Notes: generated by a model from the sequence alone, not told the origin. Shown: positions 6,209-13,964, counted from the stretch's first letter. The stretch is 14,982 bases of DNA from Candidatus Bathyarchaeota archaeon (GCA_030670615.1 DAOVBJ010000003.1:1-14982); one strand, 5' to 3'. Numbers and translations are program-made.

Positions 6209-7555
6209 TTATAGTCGGATGTACCGTTTTATCTCCCAATCGGTGACTTGAAGTCGATACGTGTCCCACTCTTTCTCCTTTGCTTCGACGTATTTCTTGA
6301 AGGCGAATTCGCCAATGGCGTCCCTGACTAGCTTACTAGAACGCATCTCCTCAATGGCTTCACCCAGCGAAGAGGGCAGCGTCTTAATGTAAAACTGGGC
6401 GAGTTTGCGGTCGTCAAACTCGTAGACGTCTTCTTCAACGGAGTCAGGAGGCTCAATCTTCTGTCGAATGCCCTCCAACCCCGCCTTCAACATGACGGTG
6501 AATGCGAGGTAGGGATTACACGAGGGATCGGGACACCTCAGTTCCACCCGAGTCGCATCTTCCTTTCCAGGAAAATACTCGGGCACGCGGATCAGCGCAG
6601 ACCGGTTCCGTCTACCCCAACAGATGTAGACCGGTGCTTCGTACCCCGGCGTCAAACGTTTATAGGAGTTCACCGTGGGAGCGATGAAGCCAACGATCTC
6701 CCGAATGTACTTGAGCTGTCCCCCGATGAAGTGATATGCTGTTTCCGACAGGTTATACCGATCCTTCGGGTTGAAGAAGGCGTTGCCACCCGCCTTCATA
6801 TCATACAGGCTCTGATGAACGTGCATGCCTGAGCCGTTTTGGCCGAAGAAGGGTTTAGGCATAAAGGTGGCGTGGAGCCCGTGGGCTAAGGCGACGGATT
6901 TAATCACGGTCTTAAAGGTAATCACCTTATCCGCTGTTGTCAAGGCCTCCTCAAACTTGAAGTCGATCTCGTGTTGTCCTGGCGCCACCTCATGATGACT
7001 CATTACGATGTCGAGCCCCATTTGCTGCAACGCAAACGTCGCTTCTCTTCGAATGTCCACAGCCATGTCGAGGGGCGAATAATCGAAGTAGCCCCCGAAG
7101 TCGTGAGGGACAGGGTTCGTAAGGGATTCCCCGTTCATCTTGAGCAGGAAAAACTCCAGTTCAGGGCCTACGTTAAACACGTACCCCTCTTTTTCAAGGT
7201 CGCGTAGGGTCCGTTTCAGGATTTGTCTGGGGCCGCTTTCGAAGGGTTTTCCGCCAGGTCGTTGAATGTCGCAGATCAGTCTCGCTTCCTTACGCTCATG
7301 GGGTCGCCAAGGAAGAATTTTAAAGGTCTCGGGGTCGGGCATGGCCACCATGTCGCTTTCAAAGATTCGGACGAAGCCTTCAATGGACGAGCCGTCGAAG
7401 GGATAGCCCTCGTCTAAGGCTTCTTCCAAGTGCTCCACCGGGAGGGTGACGCTCTTCATCTTCCCGAGAATGTCAACGAATTGAAGGACGATTAACCGCA
7501 CATTGGACTTCTTCGCTTCAGCCAGAACCTCGACTTTGAGTTCATCTCTCACCAT
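6209..7555 (-). CDS. glnA: Glutamine synthetase, class I
   Basis: Makes glutamine from glutamate, ammonia and ATP; a cytoplasmic dodecamer. The 448 residues match the class. Visible motifs are the latch loop DGSSIEGF (54-61), metal/substrate glutamates in GPELEFF (130-136), HHEVAPGQHEIDF (187-199), the ATP-site NGSGMHVHQSL (240-250), KRLTPGYEAP (299-308) and the catalytic arginine segment RVELRCPDPSCNPY (336-349). The NLYDLP adenylylation motif of the GSI-beta form is not present, so control is more likely by feedback or PII-type proteins. The frame is open to TTG 7612 and includes ATG 7579, but a strong TATA box lies inside that extension. ATG 7555, with GGTG upstream, is therefore the start and gives the family length. 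Confidence 0.97.
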   Translation of the reverse strand: MVRDELKVEVLAEAKKSNVRLIVLQFVDILGKMKSVTLPVEHLEEALDEGYPFDGSSIEGFVRIFESDMVAMPDPETFKILPWRPHERKEARLICDIQRPGGKPFESGPRQILKRTLRDLEKEGYVFNVGPELEFFLLKMNGESLTNPVPHDFGGYFDYSPLDMAVDIRREATFALQQMGLDIVMSHHEVAPGQHEIDFKFEEALTTADKVITFKTVIKSVALAHGLHATFMPKPFFGQNGSGMHVHQSLYDMKAGGNAFFNPKDRYNLSETAYHFIGGQLKYIREIVGFIAPTVNSYKRLTPGYEAPVYICWGRRNRSALIRVPEYFPGKEDATRVELRCPDPSCNPYLAFTVMLKAGLEGIRQKIEPPDSVEEDVYEFDDRKLAQFYIKTLPSSLGEAIEEMRSSKLVRDAIGEFAFKKYVEAKEKEWDTYRLQVTDWEIKRYIRL

Positions 7556-7591
7556 CAACGTTACACCACACGCCAACATCGTCCTTCCAAG

Positions 7592-7599
7592 TATATAAA
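7592..7599 (-). promoter_or_regulatory. TATA box of glnA
   Basis: On the minus strand, TTTATATA is a near-consensus archaeal TATA box. Its spacing predicts transcription from about 7568, a leader of roughly 13 nt before ATG 7555. This rules out the two upstream in-frame starts. Confidence 0.65.
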
Positions 7600-7612
7600 T
7601 CCATTTAATCAA

Positions 7613-8056
7613 CTAAAAAATATCAAATAAAATGCTAAAATATGTAATAAATATCGTAATAAAAGAATAAACGTTCAAGAGCAGGAGAGGGGTCGTCTTA
7701 AACAATCGTCATAAAACCTTAGAGAACGCCAGATACTAGACGCGAAATCGTCGAGCAGGGGGAGCCGGTTGACCTGACCAAACGACCCAGCAAGCTAATA
7801 TCTTCTACCCGTCACATCCAGTACAAAAGCGTTTTGTCGGCAACCAACGAATCAACGACTGGTACAGATATACACACCATCGCTTGCGAAGAGGGAGTCA
7901 CACAAGTACATGATTCACGACGTTGACCCTAATCATATCAATACGGAGGTGAAGTGCCATCCAGAACAAGCAAAGATGCAGCACACCAAGGCTGAGCCCT
8001 ACCGGAACAGGTCTCAGAGCACTCCCACAAAACAGGCCTAGACGGGATGCAAGAGC
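7613..8056. other. Long spacer, no supported gene
   Basis: An A/T-rich part (7613-7670) backs onto the glnA promoter. At 7738-7925 the plus strand has about 60 codons without a stop and with protein-like wording, but no start codon. A perfect GGAGGTGA ribosome site at 7945-7952 is followed only by a GTG frame of 13 codons (7954), ending in TGA. This could be a leader peptide or the decayed start of the downstream gene. Confidence 0.35.
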
Positions 8057-8245
8057 TTGAAGAGAAGGAGAAAAACACCTGAAGACGCGAAAAGAGACGA
8101 ATTGACGAGGATAGAAGACCGTGAAAACACTGTTTACGCAATCAGTTCAGAAGCAGAAGAGAACATGAAACAAGAATATGGAGGAACTATTCATAACTTC
8201 TTTATGAATGGTTTTCTGAGTTACACACCAAGGGAAGAGATGTGA
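8057..8245 (+). CDS. Small hypothetical charged protein (62 aa)
   Basis: I do not recognise it. It has 62 residues from TTG 8057, the only start available in this frame before M37. The N-terminal half is strongly charged (KRRRKTPEDAKRDELTRIEDRE). The C-terminal part, YGGTIHNFFMNGFLSY, is more aromatic. No membrane span or known motif is seen. Its TGA stop is in the same frame as the next membrane peptide and only three bases before that peptide's TTG, so the two could be one 105-residue protein interrupted by a stop. A neighbouring frame carries ATG 8046, followed by QELEEKEKNT and a stop, so the true 5' end may also be frameshifted. Confidence 0.35.
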   Translation: MKRRRKTPEDAKRDELTRIEDRENTVYAISSEAEENMKQEYGGTIHNFFMNGFLSYTPREEM

Positions 8246-8248
8246 TCG

Positions 8249-8377
8249 TTGAATGACGTGTCGCTGTACATAACGTTAGTCGTGGTAGGATGGTTAGTCA
8301 TACCACAAGCAATCAGTATCGTGGATTCCATTATCAAAAAAGAAAAAATGAAAAGCAAGAATAAAAATTCAGGTTAG
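8249..8377 (+). CDS. Small single-span membrane peptide (42 aa)
   Basis: A 42-residue frame from TTG 8249, with GTG 8258 as an alternative. It has one clear transmembrane helix (LYITLVVVGWLVIPQAISIV), then a lysine-rich tail (KKEKMKSKNKN), which should face the cytoplasm. It lies between the charged 62-residue frame and a multi-span membrane protein, all on the plus strand and close together, which suggests co-transcription. It has no recognised family. Either it is a small membrane subunit, or it is the C-terminal anchor of the upstream frame, separated from it by one TGA. Confidence 0.45.
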   Translation: MNDVSLYITLVVVGWLVIPQAISIVDSIIKKEKMKSKNKNSG

Positions 8378-8402
8378 GTCTTTACAGATAGGGAAGATGT
8401 TC

Positions 8403-8906
8403 ATGGAGCTATCGAACTTTGGAAAACTGGCCTTTATAACTCCCCTGTACCTTTCTTTTGTTTGGATTTTAATGATCAGTTACCAATTGTTCACCCAGAC
8501 AGCGGTTGTTGCCGTGGTTGGAACAATCGATTTGTTCTGGCCAGCAATTAGTGCCTGGCTCCTGTCACAAATTGACATAATCGTTTTCGTTTTTGCTTTC
8601 ACATGGGTTTTCGTCTTATCTTCCGTTATTCCTACTGTGATACTTGGAAAAAATAGAGGCGTGCTCATCCAGTTTCTGGTGGTTCTAACATTAACCTTCA
8701 TTTCGTTCATAATTCAAGAGGGAGTACTCGCGACTTTCGAAGGAAAAACGGTAGCCCAAATACTCAATATAGCCGCTACCTTTACGAATCCCGTGTTTGC
8801 TCTCGGATATTTATCCGCACCCTACATACTCATGCTCGCCCTCGACCTTCATTCAAGGAAAACTCGTTCTAAAAAGCTAGCTAGCTATAAAATCTATAAA
8901 ATATAA
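8403..8906 (+). CDS. Integral membrane protein, about five helices
   Basis: A 167-residue very hydrophobic protein with no family I recognise. Hydrophobic stretches lie at about 8-29 (FITPLYLSFVWILMISYQLF), 34-54, 57-81, 86-109 and 119-148, followed by a basic tail (SRKTRSKKLASYKIYKI), so four or five membrane helices with a cytoplasmic C-terminus. No catalytic or ion-binding motif stands out. ATG 8403 has AGGG nine bases upstream; ATG 8397, two codons earlier, would leave no spacing. It follows the small membrane peptide by 25 nt and is probably in the same transcript. The 3' end of the gene contains GCTAGCTAGCTA (8876-8887). A small transporter component or membrane-anchored partner is possible, but nothing shows it. 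Confidence 0.65.
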   Translation: MELSNFGKLAFITPLYLSFVWILMISYQLFTQTAVVAVVGTIDLFWPAISAWLLSQIDIIVFVFAFTWVFVLSSVIPTVILGKNRGVLIQFLVVLTLTFISFIIQEGVLATFEGKTVAQILNIAATFTNPVFALGYLSAPYILMLALDLHSRKTRSKKLASYKIYKI

Positions 8907-9433
8907 GAGTGAAAAACTTAGTTATCTTGCAACTAGTTCTCCAGCTCCGACTTTCCAAACAATACGATTTCATAAGAGGGGGGCGCCTCCGTCTAGAAGA
9001 AAATATATGGTACCCAAGTATAGCCCCATCACCCTTTAAACACGTGTATAACCCTTCTGTGTCAAGTTATTTTGAGGACACCCAGAAATTGATGTGTGCG
9101 TTCGACTCATCCAGAAACAACGGGATTCTTTCTTGTTCTAAGATGAAAAAGAGTGTTTACAAAGCATAAAATTAAAACAATCGTACTCCCTCGTACATAT
9201 TCCGTTTTAAGATAAACTGTCTCGTAAATGTAAAATGATACTTGTGAACTGTAAATCTGATTCCAATTCCTTTGTCGTTACGACTGAGTTCAAGAGGCGT
9301 ACGTACCCGTTCTTTTTTAACAGTTGTAAATTATACACGCCCGTCAGAGACAATCCCTTAAAAAAATTGAGCTATCGTTAAGACGGGAAGGAGATCGATA
9401 CGCCTCTCTCGCGAGTCAGTTCATACAGAAACT
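8907..9433. other. Spacer with weak open frames and inverted repeats
   Basis: An 86-codon frame starts at GTG 8909, two bases after the previous stop, but it has no ribosome site and an irregular composition, so I do not call it a gene. From 9170 the region is A/T-rich. It holds CCCGTC (9340-9345) complementary to GACGGG (9382-9387) with a 36-nt loop, and the palindrome CTCGCGAG at about 9407-9414. This may be upstream control sequence of the next operon. Confidence 0.35.
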
Positions 9434-9476
9434 TTATTATACAATTCGATATTCATGGGTTAAATTTATAGGAGGC
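9434..9476 (+). promoter_or_regulatory. Promoter and ribosome site of the synthase-hisHF operon
   Basis: TTTATTATAC (9434-9443) is a TATA candidate with purines upstream (GAAAC). Transcription would start near 9465. The perfect AGGAGG (9471-9476) lies 13 nt before ATG 9490, a slightly long spacing; no nearer start codon exists. Confidence 0.5.
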
Positions 9477-9489
9477 ACGGGAAGAAAGA

Positions 9490-10761
9490 ATGCGAGAGAA
9501 TAGCGACGTCGTGGGAGAGGAGACGGATAAATTCTTTTCTTACCACAACCTTTACAACCAACTCCCTTTGAAGGTGGAGCCCGTCATCGACGACTGCACT
9601 CTCAGGGATGGAATTCAGATGTCGGGAACCGCTGTGTCTCCACGCCACGCGGTTCACTTGGCCTATCTTCTCGACGCGATTGGGGTGGAACGATTAGAAG
9701 TTCACCACTTTTTAAAAAACGATCAAGAGTCCATTAAGCTCATTCAAGATATGAATCTTAATGCAAGGTTGGCCGCGTGGTGTAGGGCGGTTCGAAGCGA
9801 CATCGATAACGCCTTGCGCCTGGATGTGGAAGAGATCGGTATCTCCCATCCCGTGTCCAAGATATATTTTGACATCAAATGGCCAGACAAGTCGCCTGAG
9901 GAGCTGCTCGAACGAGTTGTGGACTCCGTGGAGTACGCTAAAGACCACGGCTTGACCATTTTTATTCACGGAGAAGACAGCACCAGAGCGGACTGGGCAT
10001 TTGAGCGAGAATACATCAACGCGACTGCAGAGGCAGGCGCGGAAGTATACCGTATCGCGGACACCGTAGGTGTCGGTGTCTCCAACCCAAAGGCGCGACT
10101 CCCGAACGGGTTACCCCAGAAGATCAGGAAGATCCGAGAGGAAACAAAGATCTGCAGTATAGAGATACATGCCCACAATGACCTCGGCAACACCGTGGAG
10201 AACACGATTGCGTCGATCAGAGCGGCGGACGGCCTCTTCGACAAGGTGTATGCAAGCACCACCATGCTCGGTATGGGGGAACGATCAGGAAACGCGGAGA
10301 CCGAGAAGGTTATGACGAACCTGTACCTTCACTATGGGGTCAACAAGTTTGAGAATGGCTTATACTGGCTGAAGGAGGTCTCCGACTTCGTGAGCCTGGC
10401 GACGGGCATCGTCGCACCACCGAACAAGGCCATCATCGGCGAAAACGCCTTTGCCCACGAATCAGGAATCCACACCCACGGCGTGTTGCGAAATCCGTAC
10501 ACCTACGAAGCGTTTCCACCCAAGCTGGTGGGAAATATACGACGGTTATCCATAGGCAAACAGTCGGGGAAGGCCATCGTCAAACACAAGGCAGAACAAC
10601 AAATAGGCCAAGTAATCGATGTAGATAACCCCAAGCTGGGAACGCTTGTGAGTCTAGTCAAAGGAATGTATACGTCAGGCGAGCGGAAGTCCTCGCTCAA
10701 AGACATGGAATTCAAAGACCTCGTCCTGCGAGCCGGCTTCTCAACGAAATCGACAAAGTAA
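9490..10761 (+). CDS. Homocitrate/isopropylmalate synthase-like enzyme
   Basis: A 423-residue DRE-TIM metallolyase of the group that condenses acetyl-CoA with 2-oxo acids (homocitrate, isopropylmalate and citramalate synthases). The barrel starts with DDCTLRDGIQM (34-44); metal ligands are D35 and the HxH of EIHAHND (225-231). GMGERSGNAE (261-270) and FAHESGIHTHGVL (321-333) are typical of homocitrate and isopropylmalate synthases. There is no C-terminal leucine-binding regulatory domain. Odd points are DGIQ where synthases have DGEQ, and LEVHHFLKND where they usually have an IExG-type strand end, so the oxo-acid pocket may differ. It is 31-43 bp upstream of hisH, in one apparent operon. Candidates are homocitrate synthase (lysine or coenzyme B type), citramalate synthase, or a new specificity; an aldolase or lyase role is less likely. 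Confidence 0.85.
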   Translation: MRENSDVVGEETDKFFSYHNLYNQLPLKVEPVIDDCTLRDGIQMSGTAVSPRHAVHLAYLLDAIGVERLEVHHFLKNDQESIKLIQDMNLNARLAAWCRAVRSDIDNALRLDVEEIGISHPVSKIYFDIKWPDKSPEELLERVVDSVEYAKDHGLTIFIHGEDSTRADWAFEREYINATAEAGAEVYRIADTVGVGVSNPKARLPNGLPQKIRKIREETKICSIEIHAHNDLGNTVENTIASIRAADGLFDKVYASTTMLGMGERSGNAETEKVMTNLYLHYGVNKFENGLYWLKEVSDFVSLATGIVAPPNKAIIGENAFAHESGIHTHGVLRNPYTYEAFPPKLVGNIRRLSIGKQSGKAIVKHKAEQQIGQVIDVDNPKLGTLVSLVKGMYTSGERKSSLKDMEFKDLVLRAGFSTKSTK

Positions 10762-10804
10762 GCTTCATGTAGTAGCGGGGTAATACATCTTCGTGGCGAA
10801 GGAT

Positions 10805-11416
10805 ATGCCTGACATTGTAGTCATCGACTATGGCATGGGCAACTTACGGAGTGTGCAGCGGGGCATCGACGCAGCTGGATCGCCGACGCGGATCATAACG
10901 GAAAAGGACGGTCTGAGAGGCGCAGACGCCATCATTCTCCCCGGCGTGGGAGCATTCAGAGACGCCATTGCCAACCTCGCACCCTTCAAGCAGGGGATCT
11001 GCGACGCTGCCGAGTCAGGTGTGCCCCTGCTAGGTATCTGCCTTGGCCTTCAACTATTGTTTACGCGGAGCACAGAGGGAGGATCATACCCTGGGCTGGA
11101 TATCCTCTCGGGCACGATTCAACCATTCCCTAAAGGCCGTAAAATTCCCCAGATCGGGTGGAACACCCTGACGATCGTGGACGCAGGGAATCTGCTAATC
11201 AGAGGCGTCCCAGATGGATCCTACGTCTACTTCGTCCACTCCTACTACGCTCAGGTGGAGAGGGAAAAGGAGGTGGTGGCGATGACGCGGTATGGGATAG
11301 ACTTCCCATCGATCGTCTCAAGACGAAACATCTTCGCCACCCAGTTTCACCCAGAAAAGTCGGGAAAAACGGGCTTGAGAATCCTTAAGAACTTCGTGGA
11401 CATCGTAAAACGGTAG
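10805..11416 (+). CDS. hisH: Imidazole glycerol phosphate synthase, glutaminase subunit
   Basis: Releases ammonia from glutamine and channels it to HisF in histidine synthesis; a class I glutamine amidotransferase. The 203 residues from ATG 10805 match the family. It shows VIDYGMGNLRS near the N-terminus, LPGVGAFRDAI (45-55), the nucleophile cysteine C79 in GICLGLQLLF, HSYYA (145-149), and the catalytic histidine and glutamate H182 and E184 in QFHPEKSGKTGL. GTG 10793 in the same frame would add four residues. The ATG is chosen because the family starts two to four residues before the first strand. It lies between the synthase-like gene and hisF, with 18 bp to hisF, which fits a complex whose subunits are made together. 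Confidence 0.95.
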   Translation: MPDIVVIDYGMGNLRSVQRGIDAAGSPTRIITEKDGLRGADAIILPGVGAFRDAIANLAPFKQGICDAAESGVPLLGICLGLQLLFTRSTEGGSYPGLDILSGTIQPFPKGRKIPQIGWNTLTIVDAGNLLIRGVPDGSYVYFVHSYYAQVEREKEVVAMTRYGIDFPSIVSRRNIFATQFHPEKSGKTGLRILKNFVDIVKR

Positions 11417-11422
11417 AGGAAC

Positions 11423-11429
11423 GGTGATC
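11423..11429 (+). promoter_or_regulatory. Ribosome binding site deciding the hisF start
   Basis: GGTGATC, an exact match to the anti-Shine-Dalgarno of 16S rRNA, lies five bases before GTG 11435 and supports that non-ATG start. Confidence 0.6.
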
Positions 11430-11434
11430 GAAGG

Positions 11435-12250
11435 GTGTTGGCGACGAGGGTCATTCCCTGCTTAGACGTGAAGGATGGACGCGTGGTTAAAGGTGTGGGC
11501 TTTCAACGCCTGCGGGACGCAGGAGACCCCGTGGAGCTCGCCGCCTACTACGATGCTGAGGGTGCCGACGAACTCGTGTTTTTAGATGTCTCTGCTTCTC
11601 ATGAGAGAAGGGACATCCTCCTCGACGTCGTCAAGCGGACTGCAGAAGTGTTATTCATTCCCTTCATGGTCGGCGGTGGGATCCGATCCATCCACGACAT
11701 ACGGGAGATCCTGTACCATGGAGCGGATAAGGTCGCCATTAATACAGCGGCGGTGGAAGAGCCCTTTCTCATCCGGGAGGCAGCTGAGATGTTTGGCAGC
11801 CAATGCATCGTCGCATCCATCGACGTCAAACGGGTCTACGTTGAAGACGAGCGGTTGGCTCCGGGCAAGGTCGTCCTCGACACACCCTCAGGAAAGTGTT
11901 GGTGGGACGTTTACATCTATGGCGGGAGGGAAGCGGTGGGCATCGACGCCGTCCAGTGGGCTGAGATGGCAGCGGCCTTAGGAGCCGGAGAAATCGTGGC
12001 CTCCTCCCTCGACTTTGACGGAGCGCAGCAGGGATACGACACCATCTATCTCCGAGAAGTCTCGAAGCGAGTGGCGGTCCCCCTCATAGCGAGCAGTGGC
12101 GCGGGAAACCCCCAACACATACTGGAAGCCATAACAGTTGGAAAGGCCGACGCTGTCCTCGCCGCCAGCATCTTCCACTACGGCACGTACACCATCCACC
12201 AAGTAAAGGAGTACCTAGCTACCCACGGCGTCCCAGTCAGACTGGAATGA
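11435..12250 (+). CDS. hisF: Imidazole glycerol phosphate synthase, cyclase subunit
   Basis: A TIM-barrel enzyme that uses ammonia from HisH to turn PRFAR into imidazole glycerol phosphate and AICAR. The catalytic aspartates are D11 (IPCLDVKDG) and D130 (ASIDVKR). Phosphate-binding segments are VGGGIRS (79-85) and ASSGAGNP (219-226). GYD and the C-terminal SIFHYGTYTI are also typical. The 271 residues exceed the roughly 253 of Thermotoga because about 19 residues are inserted after KRV (134-155). They are followed by CWWDVYIYGGRE, which I recall as usual in archaeal HisF. The start is GTG 11435, supported by the ribosome site. It ends 15 bp from the convergent rfcL. Confidence 0.96.
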   Translation: MLATRVIPCLDVKDGRVVKGVGFQRLRDAGDPVELAAYYDAEGADELVFLDVSASHERRDILLDVVKRTAEVLFIPFMVGGGIRSIHDIREILYHGADKVAINTAAVEEPFLIREAAEMFGSQCIVASIDVKRVYVEDERLAPGKVVLDTPSGKCWWDVYIYGGREAVGIDAVQWAEMAAALGAGEIVASSLDFDGAQQGYDTIYLREVSKRVAVPLIASSGAGNPQHILEAITVGKADAVLAASIFHYGTYTIHQVKEYLATHGVPVRLE

Positions 12251-12265
12251 CAGGGTGGCCACCAT

Positions 12266-13495
12266 TTATCCGCCTGAGTCGCGTAAAGACGCGATTAACG
12301 TTTCGTCGAGGTCAAAGGCGTCCATCATCTTCGTCGCCGCGGCGTCATCATTCGCGAACATGATTCGCAGATAAGGGAGGACGTCCCGAACGACGGAGTC
12401 AGCGCCCATGTGAAGCGTTGCCCCCAACTTGAGTCCAAGCTCCTTTCGGAGCCGTCTCGTCCGCCGCGTCCTCGACATCACCGAAATGCGCTGGGGAAAC
12501 TTAAAAGAAACCCATCTACGCGGTGACTTCTTCCTAGCCATGGCAACACCGGCAGTCATCTGGTCGAAGGCGTACTTCAAGAGCTTCCACGCTTGAAAGG
12601 TCCGAACACGGCGAAAGTAAATGTCGGCTCGTGACAAGGCATTCAAAGCATCATTTAAATCCTCAATGTTTGATAATTGGTGAGGCGTATTCTCGTAGAT
12701 CCACTCGAATAACATCTCGTAATCGACGTCCGCGACCTCCACCGCCCGCCTCGCCTCCCAGCAAGTCTCCGCTTTGAAGACACGACCTAAAACAGTGAAG
12801 ATGGCCTCCTTGCGATCTCGGTTCCCGAGCCAGTGAACGTCTTCATACGCCAAGAACGATTTGCCCTGGGATAGGGCTTGGAGGTCCGTCATCGCAGATC
12901 GTAAATCGCCTTTAGCCCTATCCGCGATGAGGCGTAAGGCCTCCTCCTCAGCTAGAAGGTCTTCCTTAACGCAGATGCCACGCAGATGGGCGACGATGCT
13001 TCGCACGGGGACGCGCTGAAACTTTATCACGAGGCAGCTGTTTCTGAGGTTTGAAAAGCGGGGGTTCCAAACGTCATTCGCAATCAAGACCATGGGACAC
13101 CCCGTCGTCTTAGTTAGACGAGCGATAGTGCTTAGACCCCCCCGATCTTGAGAGCCACTCATGCCCTCCAGCTCATCCAGAACGATCAATCGCTCCTTCG
13201 CGCCGATGAGGGGTCGTTGCCTGGAAGCAGCTCCAACGATTCGTTCAAGAGCACTTTTCGTCCGCCAGTTACTAGCGTCCAAGGAGATTAAATCGAAGTC
13301 ATGGGCCTCAGCTAAAACCTCAACGCAAACCGTCTTCCCAACGCCTGGAGGCCCATGGAGAAAAGCCGCCTTCTTCCGCGGCTTACCCCTCGTCCACGAA
13401 GTCAGCCATTCATCCAATTGACGAAGAGCCTTACCATTATCCACGAACCCCTTAACACTCGTCGGCCTATACTTCTCAGTCCAAGGAAGAGCCAT
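12266..13495 (-). CDS. rfcL: Replication factor C large subunit
   Basis: The large subunit of the archaeal clamp loader, an AAA+ ATPase that with small subunits loads the PCNA ring onto DNA. It begins with the family's LPWTEKYRP. It has Walker A GPPGVGKT (48-55), Walker B LIVLDELEGM (103-112, DELE in place of the common DEVD), sensor 1 LIAND (137-141) and sensor 2 GDLRSAMTDLQ (196-206), then a helical collar and a basic patch (RRTRRLRK). At 409 residues it is on the short side. It ends in LIASLRDSGG without the QxxLxxFF-type PCNA-binding tail seen in many archaeal RfcL. ATG 13495 is chosen over the TTG one codon earlier. The small-subunit gene is not adjacent in this window. Confidence 0.95.
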   Translation of the reverse strand: MALPWTEKYRPTSVKGFVDNGKALRQLDEWLTSWTRGKPRKKAAFLHGPPGVGKTVCVEVLAEAHDFDLISLDASNWRTKSALERIVGAASRQRPLIGAKERLIVLDELEGMSGSQDRGGLSTIARLTKTTGCPMVLIANDVWNPRFSNLRNSCLVIKFQRVPVRSIVAHLRGICVKEDLLAEEEALRLIADRAKGDLRSAMTDLQALSQGKSFLAYEDVHWLGNRDRKEAIFTVLGRVFKAETCWEARRAVEVADVDYEMLFEWIYENTPHQLSNIEDLNDALNALSRADIYFRRVRTFQAWKLLKYAFDQMTAGVAMARKKSPRRWVSFKFPQRISVMSRTRRTRRLRKELGLKLGATLHMGADSVVRDVLPYLRIMFANDDAAATKMMDAFDLDETLIASLRDSGG

Positions 13496-13815
13496 CAACC
13501 CACGTATCCTGACGGTTATAGTACCATACGCTATACAAAGGACGGTTTGTTAGCTGTGGCGACAAAGAGGTTTAAGGATTTCCGTTATATAGGTCTTTTC
13601 TAATGCAAATTGAAGGAGGCAGGTCACACAACATCGGAAAGGAACGTCCCAAATCGAGTTACAACCGCTCGTTCCACGGAGTCTGTTACAGCCCTTTCAC
13701 GGTACCCCACTAAGTGGGTTCGACCTGAAACTGCTTGTAAGGGAATGAGACAATAATCAAACTCATTTACTACGGCTAACATTGCTGCTCCATTTGGAAA
13801 CCCTTAGCTCAACAA
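13496..13815. other. Spacer upstream of rfcL, no firm gene
   Basis: It holds the rfcL promoter region (a TATA-like CTATAC, about 13531-13536, read on the minus strand) and GTTATATAGG (13583-13592). AAGGAGG (13613-13619) has no start codon at the right distance. A 48-codon TTG frame (13610-13756) and a 36-codon ATG frame (13603-13713) overlap; neither can be told from chance. CCCAC-TAA-GTGGG (13706-13718) is a small hairpin. Confidence 0.35.
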
Positions 13816-13964
13816 ATGACGGAGAAAAAACGCCTTCAAACAACATCAACATGATGGAAACCTATTGTTAATGCTATTGGACTAACAGAAAGAGAAATAG
13901 CAACAGGCGTCCCTGGAGATCCGGAGTAATTCTTGAATCGTTAGAAAGTTACGGTTTTCCGTAG
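13816..13964 (+). pseudogene. Decayed helix-turn-helix gene, TrmB-like
   Basis: ATG 13816 starts MTEKKRLQTTST and meets TGA at 13852-13854. The same frame continues WKPIVNAIGLTEREIATGVP to TAA 13927. The frame one base back then reads GVILESLESYGFP to TAG 13962. Joined, the words IGLTE, REIATGVP and VILESLESYGF match the order of a TrmB-type winged helix (LGLTE ... EIA..TGVPR..VY..LESLE..GF), but with about 18 residues missing between IGLTE and REIA. So I see an in-frame stop, an internal deletion and a one-base shift: a remnant. TrmB proteins are sugar-responsive archaeal regulators. The assignment rests on motif order only. Confidence 0.35.

Noticed and set aside
8909..9169. 86-codon GTG frame just after the membrane protein
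   Set aside because: No ribosome site, irregular composition and no motif; probably chance. Kept only as a remark on the spacer.
11551..11590. HisF loop insertion as a novel feature
   Set aside because: The extra residues (actually 134-155 of the protein, about 11834-11899) with CWWDVYIYGGRE match what I recall of ordinary archaeal HisF.
13610..13756. 48-codon TTG frame with protein-like wording
   Set aside because: Length is well within chance, the GGAGG lies inside it, and the TATA box is too close.
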